Source of the DNA: MADRE3 sp963718195
GTDB taxonomy: Bacteria; Desulfobacterota; Desulfobulbia; Desulfobulbales; Desulfocapsaceae
Reading direction: 5' to 3'
Assembly (NCBI GenBank): GCA_963718195.1
Contig: CAVQYQ010000009.1
Location: 186,001-250,000 of the forward strand
Length of the DNA: 64,000 bases
Below are positions 41,602-49,987 of this stretch, piece after piece (the stretch's first letter is position 1; every line of letters begins with the position of its first letter). A program made the translations under genes and the position numbers. Below the pieces are notes generated by a model, which worked only from the letters and a program-made list of their open reading frames with translations, was not told where the DNA came from and made no database searches.

Positions 41602-42375
41602 ATGAAGCTACAGGGAAAGGTTGCCATCGTAACGGGTGCAACAAAAGGGATCGGTATTGGTTGCGCAGCAGAGATGGTGAAAGAGGGAGCGAAGGTGGTC
41701 CTCACCGGTCGCAGTCTGGAGCTTGGAGAAGCCGCTGCAGAGAAGATCAGCCGTGAACCGGGGGATACCCTTTTTGTTCCGTGTGACGTCAAGGACAGCA
41801 CTCAGGTTAAACATCTGGTTGACACGACTGTTGCCCGCTTTGGCCGACTTGACATCATGGTAAGCAACGCTGGAACCAACGGTAAAGCAGAGTTTCTCGA
41901 GGTCACCGAAGAGGACTGGGACAGGATTATCGACACGAACCTCAAGGGCGTTTTCCTCTGCGGCCAATATGCGGCAAAGCAGATGGTCAAGCAGGGAGAG
42001 GGCGGTGTAATCATCAATATGTCATCGGTCATGGCAGTCCTTGGCCTGAAGAACCAGGTTGCCTACAGCGCCAGCAAAGGCGGGATCAACCAGCTCACCA
42101 AGGTGATGTCTCTCGGGCTCGTTGACCATGGTATTCGTGTCAATGCAATCGGCCCGGGCCCTATCATGACCGAATTGATGCTGCGGGTTGCCGAAGATGA
42201 AGAGGTGATGAATGCAATTCTGCGCCGAACACCTGCCGGAAGAATAGGGACTTGTGAAGAGGTGGGTCGGGTTGCTGTATTTTTGGCTAGTGATGATGCG
42301 AGCTTTATTCATGGCCAAACGGTTTACTGTGACGGTGGCAGGATGATCCAGTCCTTTGACCGTGAACTGAAATAA
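41602..42375 (+). CDS. SDR-family oxidoreductase
   Basis: A 257-residue classical SDR: 'AIVTGATKGIGIGCAAEMV' (cofactor loop), 'LDIMVSNAGTNGKAEFLEV', 'VIINMSSVMAVLGLKNQVAY' with 'SASKGGINQL' (Ser-Tyr-Lys) and a long C-terminus 'VAVFLASDDASFIHGQTVYC' followed by DGG. The 'FLASDDASFIxGxxxxxDGG' end is typical of sugar and polyol dehydrogenases of the FabG-like group. It is a separate gene from the SDR at 38817, and the two differ markedly, so they likely act at different positions or stereocentres. GAGG-rich leader before the ATG. Confidence 0.88.
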   Translation: MKLQGKVAIVTGATKGIGIGCAAEMVKEGAKVVLTGRSLELGEAAAEKISREPGDTLFVPCDVKDSTQVKHLVDTTVARFGRLDIMVSNAGTNGKAEFLEVTEEDWDRIIDTNLKGVFLCGQYAAKQMVKQGEGGVIINMSSVMAVLGLKNQVAYSASKGGINQLTKVMSLGLVDHGIRVNAIGPGPIMTELMLRVAEDEEVMNAILRRTPAGRIGTCEEVGRVAVFLASDDASFIHGQTVYCDGGRMIQSFDRELK

Positions 42376-42425
42376 GCTGGAACCGCGAGCGGTTTCACCT
42401 ATAAAAATAGACGAGGTAAAGAGGC

Positions 42426-43853
42426 ATGGACAAACCACGCGTTGGCTTAATGACCTTTGGGGATGAACGGGATGACATGTGGGAGAAGGTTTTCAAAAAT
42501 CTTTCAGAACCGCTCCATTCAGAACTCCGGGATTACTTGAAGTCACTGCCGATAGAACTTTTTTCATTTGATCAGGTTGCACGGTCCAGGGACGAGATTA
42601 ACGACCAGGTCGATCAGCTCAGCTCATCACACATCGATGTGCTTGTCGCACATACGCCATGCTGGACCTCACCCAATCTGGTCATTCATGGCATCCAGCG
42701 ACTCGGCATGCCGGTGGCACTGGTGACCAGTAGAAGCGCCGCAACTCACGGTATGGTTGGATTCTTTGGAGCCGGTGGGGCAATGCACCAGATAGGTATC
42801 GATCATCTGAGAATCCGTGACGACTATGGTTCCCCGTCCATGACTGAGAAGCTGCTACCATTTGTAAAAGCTGCCAGGGCCGTCAATGCGTTAAAAGGCG
42901 AGGTTTTCGGGTTTTTCGGCGGTAGATCGCTTGGTATCGACACCGGTTCGTTTGACCCGATGCAGTGGCGTCGTCTCTTCGGTATCGACGTTGAGCATAT
43001 CGACCAGCTGGAGATCATACGCCAGGCAGAACTGATCCTTGAAAACGAATCTGAACGAACCGATCAACTCATAGAGTGGCTCGAAGAACACACCAAGTCG
43101 GTTTCCTACAACGACCTGGTTCTTACCAGAGAGAAACTGGCCTATCAGTGTGCCTGCTATCTGGCCACCAAGGATATTATCAAGGACAAGAGCCTCGGCT
43201 TCGTGGCGATCAAATGTATGCCTGACCTGTCTTCAAATTATGTGCCCCAATGCATCTCTGCCGCTTTGCTGCCCGGCACCTATGACGCTGATGGTGACAA
43301 ACAGACGGTTTCCATGGCCTGCGAGGCTGATGGTGACGGCGCTTTGACCATGGAGATCATGAAGCATATCACTGGCGGAATGCCGGTGCTGTTCGGCGAT
43401 CTCAGTCATATTGACGACCAGGAGAACGTTCTCTATCTCCCCAATTGCGGAGCTCAGAGCACCTGGTTTGCCGGTCGGTCTGCCGATTTTCGCGAGAATT
43501 TGAAACAGGTGGAACTCAGGCCGTCAGTTCGACCCGGAGGAGGCTCAACCGTTTATTTTCCGGCAGCACCGGGGCCGATTACCCTGGCAAGACTGTATCG
43601 ATGGAGCGGTGAGTATCGGATGGCGATCATTCCGGGCGAGGCGATTACCCTCTCCCAGGAAAAAAGTGACGAGTTTATCAAGGCGCGTGGAGTTCACCAG
43701 CTGCCGACTGCGTTTGTGAAAGTGACAGCTGAACTGGAAGAAATCATCGATGAATTTGGCTCAAACCATATATCCGGTGTCGCCGGAGACGTCGAAAAGG
43801 AACTCGTGCAATTCTGCAAGCTGAAGGGGATAACTCCCGTGGTGCTCAAATAG
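42426..43853 (+). CDS. L-fucose/L-arabinose isomerase-like protein
   Basis: A 475-residue protein resembling the FucI/AraA superfamily: N-terminal 'RVGLMTFGDERDDMWEKVF', the 'HIDVLVAHTPCWTSPNLVIH' central sheet, 'EVFGFFGGRSLGIDTGSFD' with 'RRLFGIDVEHID', then 'CACYLATKDIIKDKSLGFVA' with 'IKCMPDLSSNYVPQCISA' and the C-terminal 'ACEADGDGALTMEIMKHITG'. In true isomerases the metal site is formed by two Glu, an Asp and a His; 'CEADGDGALTM' carries the expected Glu-Asp block. It probably isomerises an aldose or a related compound, or acts as a disproportionated homologue with new chemistry. Located between an SDR and the UroD-type methyltransferase. Confidence 0.8.
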   Translation: MDKPRVGLMTFGDERDDMWEKVFKNLSEPLHSELRDYLKSLPIELFSFDQVARSRDEINDQVDQLSSSHIDVLVAHTPCWTSPNLVIHGIQRLGMPVALVTSRSAATHGMVGFFGAGGAMHQIGIDHLRIRDDYGSPSMTEKLLPFVKAARAVNALKGEVFGFFGGRSLGIDTGSFDPMQWRRLFGIDVEHIDQLEIIRQAELILENESERTDQLIEWLEEHTKSVSYNDLVLTREKLAYQCACYLATKDIIKDKSLGFVAIKCMPDLSSNYVPQCISAALLPGTYDADGDKQTVSMACEADGDGALTMEIMKHITGGMPVLFGDLSHIDDQENVLYLPNCGAQSTWFAGRSADFRENLKQVELRPSVRPGGGSTVYFPAAPGPITLARLYRWSGEYRMAIIPGEAITLSQEKSDEFIKARGVHQLPTAFVKVTAELEEIIDEFGSNHISGVAGDVEKELVQFCKLKGITPVVLK

Positions 43854-43869
43854 CGGAGGATATAGTTCG

Positions 43870-45039
43870 ATGAACTCTCGGGAACGTTTCACAAAGGCCA
43901 TGAATCATGAGCCGACCGATCGGGTCTTGGTGGATATGGGAAAGCAGGTGGGCTCCCTGCATAAATTTGAATACCAGAAGCTGTACGAATATCTTGGAGA
44001 ACCAAACTGGATGCAGAATCACGGGGTAATCCTCGACAAGATGGCGCAGACAATCGTACCTGATGAACAGCTGCTGAAACAATTCGGTGTCGATTTCCGC
44101 TGGCTTATCCCCCATTGGACCGGAGTCAAACCGTTCGAAGAGAAGGGACGAACCGGTTATTACGACATGTGGGGCACCACCTTCAGTGAGATGGAGGACT
44201 ATTTTGCCATTACCGCTACCCCGCTGAAGGAAGGGACCCTGGAGGAACTGGAAGACCATCCCTGGCCCGACCCCGATGACCCGGCAATGTTTGCCGGATT
44301 GAGAGAACAGGCGAAGGATCTTTATGAGAACAGTAGTTGTGTGATTGGTGCCGACGGGATCAAGGGAGGCATCCTGCAGACCTGTCTCTGGCTGAGGGGA
44401 TACGACAAGTTCTTTCTCGATCTGGCCATGAACAAGGACTATGCTGACGCGCTGCTCGAAAAAGTTCTTGGTCTCTACTGCCGGATGTATACCAACTACT
44501 ATAGGGAAGTCGGCGAGTATGCCCAGCTTGTTTATATAACCGATGATCTGGGTACTCAGGTTTCGCTGCTCATGTCACCCAAGATGTTTCGTGAACAGGT
44601 TAAACCGAAATTCAAGGCCTTTAACGATCACCTCAAATCGCTCGGTGATGCAAAAATAATGTTCCACTCGGACGGAGCAATAGATCCGTTGATGGAAGAC
44701 CTGATTGAAATAGGGGTAGACATCCTGAATCCTGTTCAGACCTCGACCAAAGGGCTGGAAAACACTCTTGAACTCAAAGAAAAATATGGTTCTCGGATCA
44801 GTTTTCACGGGGCGATTGATGTCCAGCAGATAATGCCGAACAGCACGGTGGCGGAGATTAAAAAAGAGGTTGCCCGAAGGATTCATGACCTCGGGACAAA
44901 CGGCGGCTATATCCTGGCTCCCTGCCACAATATCGGATATGACATACCGGTTGAAAATGTGGTGGCCCTGTTTGAAGCTGCCCAAGAGTATGGCGGACTC
45001 GACCAGACTGAACTGAAAAAGATTATGGAGAGCATATAA
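43870..45039 (+). CDS. UroD-family (MtaA/MtxB-type) methyltransferase
   Basis: A 389-residue protein of the uroporphyrinogen-decarboxylase superfamily, of the anaerobic demethylation type: start 'MNSRERFTKAMNHEPTDRV', 'QLVYITDDLGTQVSLLMSP', 'AKIMFHSDGAIDPLMEDLIE', 'GVDILNPVQTSTKGLENT', 'ISFHGAIDVQQIMP' and 'GGYILAPCHNIGYDIPVENV'. The zinc-site region reads HSDG where many MtaA-type enzymes have HxCG. In known systems such proteins transfer a methyl group from an O- or N-methylated substrate to a corrinoid protein. A corrinoid protein and an AcsE-like methyltransferase lie 900-2700 bases downstream, supporting that role. It is not heme synthesis, as no other hem genes are near. Confidence 0.85.
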   Translation: MNSRERFTKAMNHEPTDRVLVDMGKQVGSLHKFEYQKLYEYLGEPNWMQNHGVILDKMAQTIVPDEQLLKQFGVDFRWLIPHWTGVKPFEEKGRTGYYDMWGTTFSEMEDYFAITATPLKEGTLEELEDHPWPDPDDPAMFAGLREQAKDLYENSSCVIGADGIKGGILQTCLWLRGYDKFFLDLAMNKDYADALLEKVLGLYCRMYTNYYREVGEYAQLVYITDDLGTQVSLLMSPKMFREQVKPKFKAFNDHLKSLGDAKIMFHSDGAIDPLMEDLIEIGVDILNPVQTSTKGLENTLELKEKYGSRISFHGAIDVQQIMPNSTVAEIKKEVARRIHDLGTNGGYILAPCHNIGYDIPVENVVALFEAAQEYGGLDQTELKKIMESI

Positions 45040-45042
45040 ACC

Positions 45043-45813
45043 ATGAAGAATAGAGTAAAGTCCTTGCTCACACAGGGCAAAACAACAGCAGGCGCCTGGC
45101 TGCAGCTGACCTCACCGTTCTCTGCAGAAATACTAGCCCGGGCAGGGTTTGACTGGCTAATCGTTGACATGGAGCATTCACCAGGGGATTTTTTGAACCT
45201 GGTCGCTCAAATCCAGGCAATGGGCGCTACGGACTGTGTTCCGTTTGTACGTGCTCCCTGGAACGACCCGGTGGCGATCAAACGGATTCTTGATACCGGC
45301 GTGATGGGTATACTCATACCATACGTGAACAGTGGCGAAGAAACCAGAAATGCGGTGGCAGCCTGCAAGTATCCGCCAGACGGCATGCGGGGGTTGGCCG
45401 GGAGTCCGCGTGCTGCATACTTTGGACAGAACTCGATGGATTACCTGAAGGATGCCAATGACGAGATAATTGTGATCATCGCAGTTGAGACCGGTGAGGC
45501 GGTTGCCAATCTCGATGAAATCCTTGCGGTCGATGGGCTTGACGGTATATTTATCGGCCCCATGGATCTTGCCACCTCGATGGGCCATTTGGGCGATCCC
45601 TCGCATCCCGAGGTGCAGGAAGCGATCAAGACGATTGAGCGCAAGACCCTGGAGGCCGGAAAATATCTCGGCACCGTCGGTGGCACCTGGGAGCAGGCCA
45701 GAAAAAAATATGAAAGCGGATACCAGCTGCTGATGCTGATGAGCGACTCGGTGGATCTCGCCAAGCTTGCCGGTCAGACGGTTGCACGTTTTAAAGAAGA
45801 ATATGGAAAATAA
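45043..45813 (+). CDS. HpcH/HpaI-family class II aldolase
   Basis: A 256-residue aldolase with the family blocks 'AGFDWLIVDMEHSPGDFLNL' (Glu metal ligand and His), 'PFVRAPWNDPVAIKRILDTG' with 'VMGILIPYVNS', 'RGLAGSPRAAYFG' (Arg and loop), 'IIAVETGEAV' (second metal Glu) and 'GLDGIFIGPMDLATSMGH' (Asp). Members split 4-hydroxy-2-oxo acids to pyruvate and an aldehyde, as in 2-keto-3-deoxyglucarate or hydroxyoxovalerate routes. It starts three bases after the UroD-type gene, so the methyl-removing and aldol-cleaving steps are encoded together. Together with lactonase and dehydrogenases it points to a 2-oxo-acid intermediate. Confidence 0.88.
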   Translation: MKNRVKSLLTQGKTTAGAWLQLTSPFSAEILARAGFDWLIVDMEHSPGDFLNLVAQIQAMGATDCVPFVRAPWNDPVAIKRILDTGVMGILIPYVNSGEETRNAVAACKYPPDGMRGLAGSPRAAYFGQNSMDYLKDANDEIIVIIAVETGEAVANLDEILAVDGLDGIFIGPMDLATSMGHLGDPSHPEVQEAIKTIERKTLEAGKYLGTVGGTWEQARKKYESGYQLLMLMSDSVDLAKLAGQTVARFKEEYGK

Positions 45814-45908
45814 CATTGGGCAAAAAGATAACGATACCACATTATCTGTCCGTGTACGTGGTGTTTAATTAATATACTGAAGACAATCACAGAGAAGAAA
45901 GAGACGTT

Positions 45909-46544
45909 ATGGCAGAGTTAAGTAAAATGACCCAAACCCTGATGGAAGGTGATGGCGATGGTCTGGTGGCGATCGTTACCGAGGCTCTTGAGAGTGGAAG
46001 ATCTGCTTCGGAGATTCTCAACGATGAGCTGATCGCGGGCATGGATTTGATCGGAGAAAAAATGGGCAACGGTGAAATGTTCATCCCGGAAGTCCTGATG
46101 ACTGCCCATGCAATGGGGGCAGCGGTCGAAGTACTCAAACCGCATTTAGCTGAAGGTGAATCAAGCAGTGCCGGAACCATCGTTATTGGCACGGTTAAGG
46201 GCGACCTGCATGACATCGGCAAGAACCTGGTGGTGATGATGCTCGAGAGCGCCGGTTTTGAGGTCATTGACCTTGGCGTTGATGTGGAGCCGGAGATTTT
46301 TGTCGAGGCGGTAAAAAGCAACAAACCCGATATCCTTGGCCTTTCTGCGCTGCTCACCACCACCATGCCGATGCTGAAAAAAACGGTTGACACCATTACC
46401 GAGTCCGGCGTCAGGGATAACCTGAAAATCCTGATCGGTGGCGCGCCTGTAAACCAGGTATTTGCAGATGAGATTGGCGTTGACGGCTATGCGCCGGATG
46501 CAGGTTCGGCGAGCAGAATGGCAAAAGCGATGATCGCTGGATAA
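45909..46544 (+). CDS. Corrinoid (B12-binding) protein of a methyl-transfer system
   Basis: A 211-residue protein with an N-terminal helical cap (residues about 10-85, including 'EVLMTAHAMGAAVEVLKPHL') and a B12-binding Rossmann domain starting at 'GTIVIGTVKGDLHDIGKNLV', whose DxHxxG supplies the lower-axial His of cobalamin. Further landmarks are 'GFEVIDLGVDVEPEIFV', 'ILGLSALLTTTMPMLKKTV' and 'ILIGGAPVNQVFADEIGVDG'. This is the MtaC/MtbC/DhaC-type architecture. It is expected to carry a methyl group from the UroD-type enzyme to the methyltransferase encoded next. Cytosolic; AGAAAGAGAC precedes the ATG. Confidence 0.92.
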   Translation: MAELSKMTQTLMEGDGDGLVAIVTEALESGRSASEILNDELIAGMDLIGEKMGNGEMFIPEVLMTAHAMGAAVEVLKPHLAEGESSSAGTIVIGTVKGDLHDIGKNLVVMMLESAGFEVIDLGVDVEPEIFVEAVKSNKPDILGLSALLTTTMPMLKKTVDTITESGVRDNLKILIGGAPVNQVFADEIGVDGYAPDAGSASRMAKAMIAG

Positions 46545-46580
46545 TTTTTTTGTTTTTTGGTGTAGTTCCAGGGGTGATTT

Positions 46581-47384
46581 ATGTTTACTGTTATTGGCGA
46601 GCGCATCAACACCACCTTGAAAAAGGTGAAGGCAGCGGTTATTGACCGTGATGCCGAATATATTAAGGATGATGTGCAAAAACAGACCGAGGCGGGGGCC
46701 ACCTATATCGACGTTAATGGCGGTGCCCGGATTGGACATGAAGCAGAAGATATGACATGGCTTCTCGAGGTGGTGCAGGAGGCGACCGATTTGCCGCTCT
46801 GTCTCGACAGTCCAGATCCGGCAGTCCTGGAGATGGCTTACGGTCTGGTCAATAAACGACCGTTGATCAACTCGATCAGTCTGGAAAAGGATCGTTTTGA
46901 ACCGATGATCAGCTATCTGCAGGGCAAGGATTGCCGAATCATAGCCTTGTGCATGGATGACTCCGGTATGCCTAAATCCGTTAATGATATCGTCTCACGG
47001 GCCGGAAAGCTGGTGGCCGAACTTGAGAATATCGGATTTGTGAGAGATGATATCTTTATTGACCCGCTGGTTCAGCCGCTTGGCGTTGACACGAGTAACG
47101 GCACCATGGCGATGCAGGCAGTGTCTGTTATCATGAACGATCTAAAAGGGGTACACACGACAGGAGGGCTTTCCAATATTTCCTACGGCCTGCCCCAGAG
47201 AAGAGTGGTCAACCGGACGTTTCTGTCAATGATGATTGCCAACGGCTTTGACTCTGCAATTATGGATCCGCTTGACAGGGAAACAATGACACAGGTGATT
47301 ACCGCAGATATGATCGCCGGTAACGATGATTATTGTATGCGTTTCATTAAAGCGACCAGGGCAGGGATTATCGGTAATCAATGA
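46581..47384 (+). CDS. Methyltetrahydrofolate:corrinoid methyltransferase (AcsE/MtvA-like)
   Basis: A 267-residue pterin-binding TIM barrel: 'TVIGERINTTLKKVKAAVID' (family-typical IGERIN), 'AGATYIDVNGGARIGHEAED', 'LPLCLDSPDPAVLE', 'KRPLINSISLEKDRF', 'DIFIDPLVQPLGVDTSNGTM' and 'TTGGLSNISYGLPQRRVVNR', the block that holds the folate pterin. The family transfers methyl groups between corrinoid proteins and tetrahydrofolate. In this operon it should accept the methyl group from the corrinoid protein and pass it to tetrahydrofolate for oxidation or Wood-Ljungdahl use. With the two preceding partners this completes a three-component demethylation system. Confidence 0.9.
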   Translation: MFTVIGERINTTLKKVKAAVIDRDAEYIKDDVQKQTEAGATYIDVNGGARIGHEAEDMTWLLEVVQEATDLPLCLDSPDPAVLEMAYGLVNKRPLINSISLEKDRFEPMISYLQGKDCRIIALCMDDSGMPKSVNDIVSRAGKLVAELENIGFVRDDIFIDPLVQPLGVDTSNGTMAMQAVSVIMNDLKGVHTTGGLSNISYGLPQRRVVNRTFLSMMIANGFDSAIMDPLDRETMTQVITADMIAGNDDYCMRFIKATRAGIIGNQ

Positions 47385-47443
47385 GTTCTAAGCCACTATA
47401 AAGATATGCTCACCATAGTAAAAGGAGTTCAGGGAATACTACC

Positions 47444-47839
47444 ATGCGAATTAAAAAGCTGGACCACTATAACATCATTGCAAACAAAGAGGTAATTGAG
47501 CGCGTAATAGCGTTTTATATCCAGATTCTTGGTTTTGAAGACGACACAAGGCCTGATTTTGAAATCGAGGGAACCTGGTTGTACCGGGAGGGAAAACCTC
47601 TCGTACACCTCGCCGTTTTCGACCTGGAGGATCCACCAAAGCCCGGGCTTTATGAGACCTCAACCGGATCTGTCCATCACATTGCCTTTGATTGCGAAGG
47701 GTTTGAGGAATTCAAATCCACGCTCGAAAAGAATGACATTAACTATTTCAGGACAGTGGTACCCGGTACCACTATTGAACAGCTGTTTTTTCATGATCCT
47801 GCAGGTGTTCGCATCGAGTTGAATTTTAAAAACGGATGA
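47444..47839 (+). CDS. VOC (glyoxalase-fold) family protein
   Basis: A 131-residue vicinal-oxygen-chelate protein: 'KLDHYNIIANKEVIERVIAF' with metal His at residue 8, 'YIQILGFEDD', 'GTWLYREGKPLVHLAVF', 'TGSVHHIAFDCEGFEEF' (second His) and 'FHDPAGVRIELNFKNG' (Glu). The metal site is complete, as in glyoxalases, epimerases and dioxygenases of the fold. In an anaerobe a dioxygenase is unlikely; isomerase, epimerase or lyase chemistry on a 2-oxo or 1,2-dicarbonyl compound would fit the pathway. Preceded by AAAGGAG. Confidence 0.85.
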   Translation: MRIKKLDHYNIIANKEVIERVIAFYIQILGFEDDTRPDFEIEGTWLYREGKPLVHLAVFDLEDPPKPGLYETSTGSVHHIAFDCEGFEEFKSTLEKNDINYFRTVVPGTTIEQLFFHDPAGVRIELNFKNG

Positions 47840-47941
47840 TCATAGGCCCAGAATCCGAGTGGATTCAATAGACCGCCAACACGTTATAATCACCATTTCA
47901 AAAGACATCTTTGAGGATGCCACGAGGCAACAACTCCTATC

Positions 47942-48913
47942 ATGATGACAGGCTTTGATAAACGCTGGAAAGATTTTCCCGATTATATAATCGGTATTAC
48001 AAAAGAAATCTGGGAAGATCGAGGCATTGAAACGCTCCACCGTTACTATGCCCCCGACATTATTGTCAGATCACCGGCCTCGGTCTCAACGGGAAATAAA
48101 GGTGTCATTGCCGCTACCATGGCGACGCTGGCAGAATTTCCCGACCGTACCCTGCTCGGCGAAGATGTGATCTGGTCCGGCACGCCCGAGGAAGGGATGC
48201 TCTCCTCGCACAGACTGCTCTCTACCGCAACGCATCTTGGCGACGGCGTTTACGGAGCGGCAACGGGTAAGAAACTCACGTATCGGATTATCGCCGATTG
48301 CCATGCTGTTAACAACCAGATAAATGACGAGTGGCTGATTCGTGACCAGGGTGCAATTGTCCGACAGATGGGACTTGAGCCGGGTGATTATGCCCGAACG
48401 TTAATAGAAAATGAGGGCGGTCCTGATCACTGTGTCAAACCGCTCTGCCCGGAAAATAATCTTGAAGGACCCTACAGGGGAAAGGGAAATGATAACGAGT
48501 GGGGCCAGCTGTATGGTCATATACTGAATCGTATAATGAATGGTGATCTAGCAGTGATCCCGGAAAAATACGACCGTGCCTGCCAGTTGGAGTATCCCGG
48601 GGGGCAGACGGGCCATTCCCATGGAGCAGCCGACAGGTTCTGGATGGGGCTAAGGGCAAGTTTTCCCTATGCGAAATTCACTATTGAACACCAGATTGGT
48701 CGTGACGATGAGATGATGCCGCCCCGGGCGGCAATTCGCTGGAGTCTTTCCGGTAAACATGATGGCTGGGGGCGGTTCGGCCCACCAACGGGAGCAGAAG
48801 TCTATATTCTTGGAGCCTGCCATGTGGAGTTCGGTCCCTGGGGCTTGCGTCGTGAATATGTGCTGTATGACGAAACAGCGATCTTCAAACAGATTGTGCT
48901 GAAAACGGGTTGA
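47942..48913 (+). CDS. Double SnoaL/NTF2-like protein, copy 2
   Basis: A 323-residue protein with two SnoaL-like halves: 'GIETLHRYYAPDIIVRSPAS' with 'ADCHAVNNQINDEWLIRDQG' in the first, and 'DRFWMGLRASFPYAKFTIEH' with 'AIRWSLSGKHDGWGRFGPPT' and 'GAEVYILGACHVEFGPWGLR' in the second. The latter half is the classical SnoaL pattern (His-x-x-Gln/Asp, R-W, and EF-GP). It differs from copies 1 and 3 but keeps the same two-domain size. It is followed at six bases by a bicupin gene. The activity is unknown; a cyclase, dehydratase or isomerase step is possible. Confidence 0.78.
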   Translation: MMTGFDKRWKDFPDYIIGITKEIWEDRGIETLHRYYAPDIIVRSPASVSTGNKGVIAATMATLAEFPDRTLLGEDVIWSGTPEEGMLSSHRLLSTATHLGDGVYGAATGKKLTYRIIADCHAVNNQINDEWLIRDQGAIVRQMGLEPGDYARTLIENEGGPDHCVKPLCPENNLEGPYRGKGNDNEWGQLYGHILNRIMNGDLAVIPEKYDRACQLEYPGGQTGHSHGAADRFWMGLRASFPYAKFTIEHQIGRDDEMMPPRAAIRWSLSGKHDGWGRFGPPTGAEVYILGACHVEFGPWGLRREYVLYDETAIFKQIVLKTG

Positions 48914-48918
48914 TCAAC

Positions 48919-49884
48919 ATGAACCGTTTGGATATGGAAAAACGGATTGTTCGTTATGGAGACCTGCGCCCCTGCAGGGTAGCATTTATTGACGCCCACA
49001 CTCCTGGATCGGATGAAAAAGAGAATTTCGCGATAATCGGAAGGGGGGTTTCTGAGAATCCGGAACAATATGTCCATATAAAAGAGACTCCAGGCTTTAA
49101 TATCGGTGCGGCAGGCCAGCCACCGGGGTGTACCAACTCCCTGCACTTCCATCATACTGCTGAGGTTTTTTTTGTTCTCTCCGGCCGCTGGCGATTTTTC
49201 TGGGGTCGTCGGGGGAATAGTGGAGAGGTACTACTTGAAGAAGGTGATATTTTCAATATCCCGACCGGGGTTTTTCGGGGTTTTGAAAATGTTGGCACAG
49301 ACTACGGCATGATCATGTCTATCCTGGGCGGTGATGATGCCGGTGGAGGAGTTGTCTGGGCCCCTCAGGTGATTGAAGCTGCCAGTGATCATGGCCTGAT
49401 CCTTGGAGAAAACGGGATGCTGGTCGACACTCGAAAAGCAGAGCGGCTGCCTGAAGGGGTCAAACCCATGGCAATGCTGACTGAAGAGGAACTCAAACAG
49501 TGCCCGGAGACCCCGGTCCAGTCGATTGTCAGAGGGTATGTGGCACGCTACCTGGATCTCATGGCACTTGCAGCAGACCAGCCGTGCACCGTGATAGGAG
49601 AGAAAGGTGTGCTGCGTGATCGACCTGGATTCGAGGTGGAGTTTCTCACCAGAGGATCAATACCGGAGACAGATTACGCAAGCTCGCATGATGAGGTCCT
49701 GATGATCATGCGTGGTCACTGGCGTGTCACCTGGCAGGGTGGTGACATCTTACTTGCGCCTGGAGATACCTGCATCCTGCCTGCTGACTTCAACCACTCC
49801 GTTGTTCCTGCTATGAGCGGCGAGGCGAGTCTTTACCGGGTAATCGGCACCGACGACCCGGCCGGACCGACCGTTGTCTTCTAG
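48919..49884 (+). CDS. Bicupin protein
   Basis: A 321-residue protein with two cupin barrels. The first has 'CTNSLHFHHTAEVFFVLSGR' (His-x-His and Glu) and 'GEVLLEEGDIFNIPTGVFRG'. The second contains 'YASSHDEVLMIMRGHWRVTW' and 'GGDILLAPGDTCILPADFNH', with the final His present but the first HxH pair reduced to a single His. One metal site is therefore complete and the other probably not. Bicupins include dioxygenases, isomerases and lyases. The ATG at 48919 is chosen over an overlapping TTG. Part of the same operon as the SnoaL-like gene just before it. Confidence 0.8.
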   Translation: MNRLDMEKRIVRYGDLRPCRVAFIDAHTPGSDEKENFAIIGRGVSENPEQYVHIKETPGFNIGAAGQPPGCTNSLHFHHTAEVFFVLSGRWRFFWGRRGNSGEVLLEEGDIFNIPTGVFRGFENVGTDYGMIMSILGGDDAGGGVVWAPQVIEAASDHGLILGENGMLVDTRKAERLPEGVKPMAMLTEEELKQCPETPVQSIVRGYVARYLDLMALAADQPCTVIGEKGVLRDRPGFEVEFLTRGSIPETDYASSHDEVLMIMRGHWRVTWQGGDILLAPGDTCILPADFNHSVVPAMSGEASLYRVIGTDDPAGPTVVF

Positions 49885-49987
49885 ATGTCCATAAGCTCAG
49901 AACCGCCAGGAGGTCCAGCGAGGACGCGGCTGTGCGTCCTGATATGAGTTTCTCAATCAGTGATATTCCCAATAGGAGAGCGTTGAG

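Noticed and set aside
43870..45039. Uroporphyrinogen decarboxylase of heme biosynthesis
   Set aside because: The protein lies among corrinoid methyl-transfer genes and has the methyltransferase-type HSDG and LAPCHNI segments.
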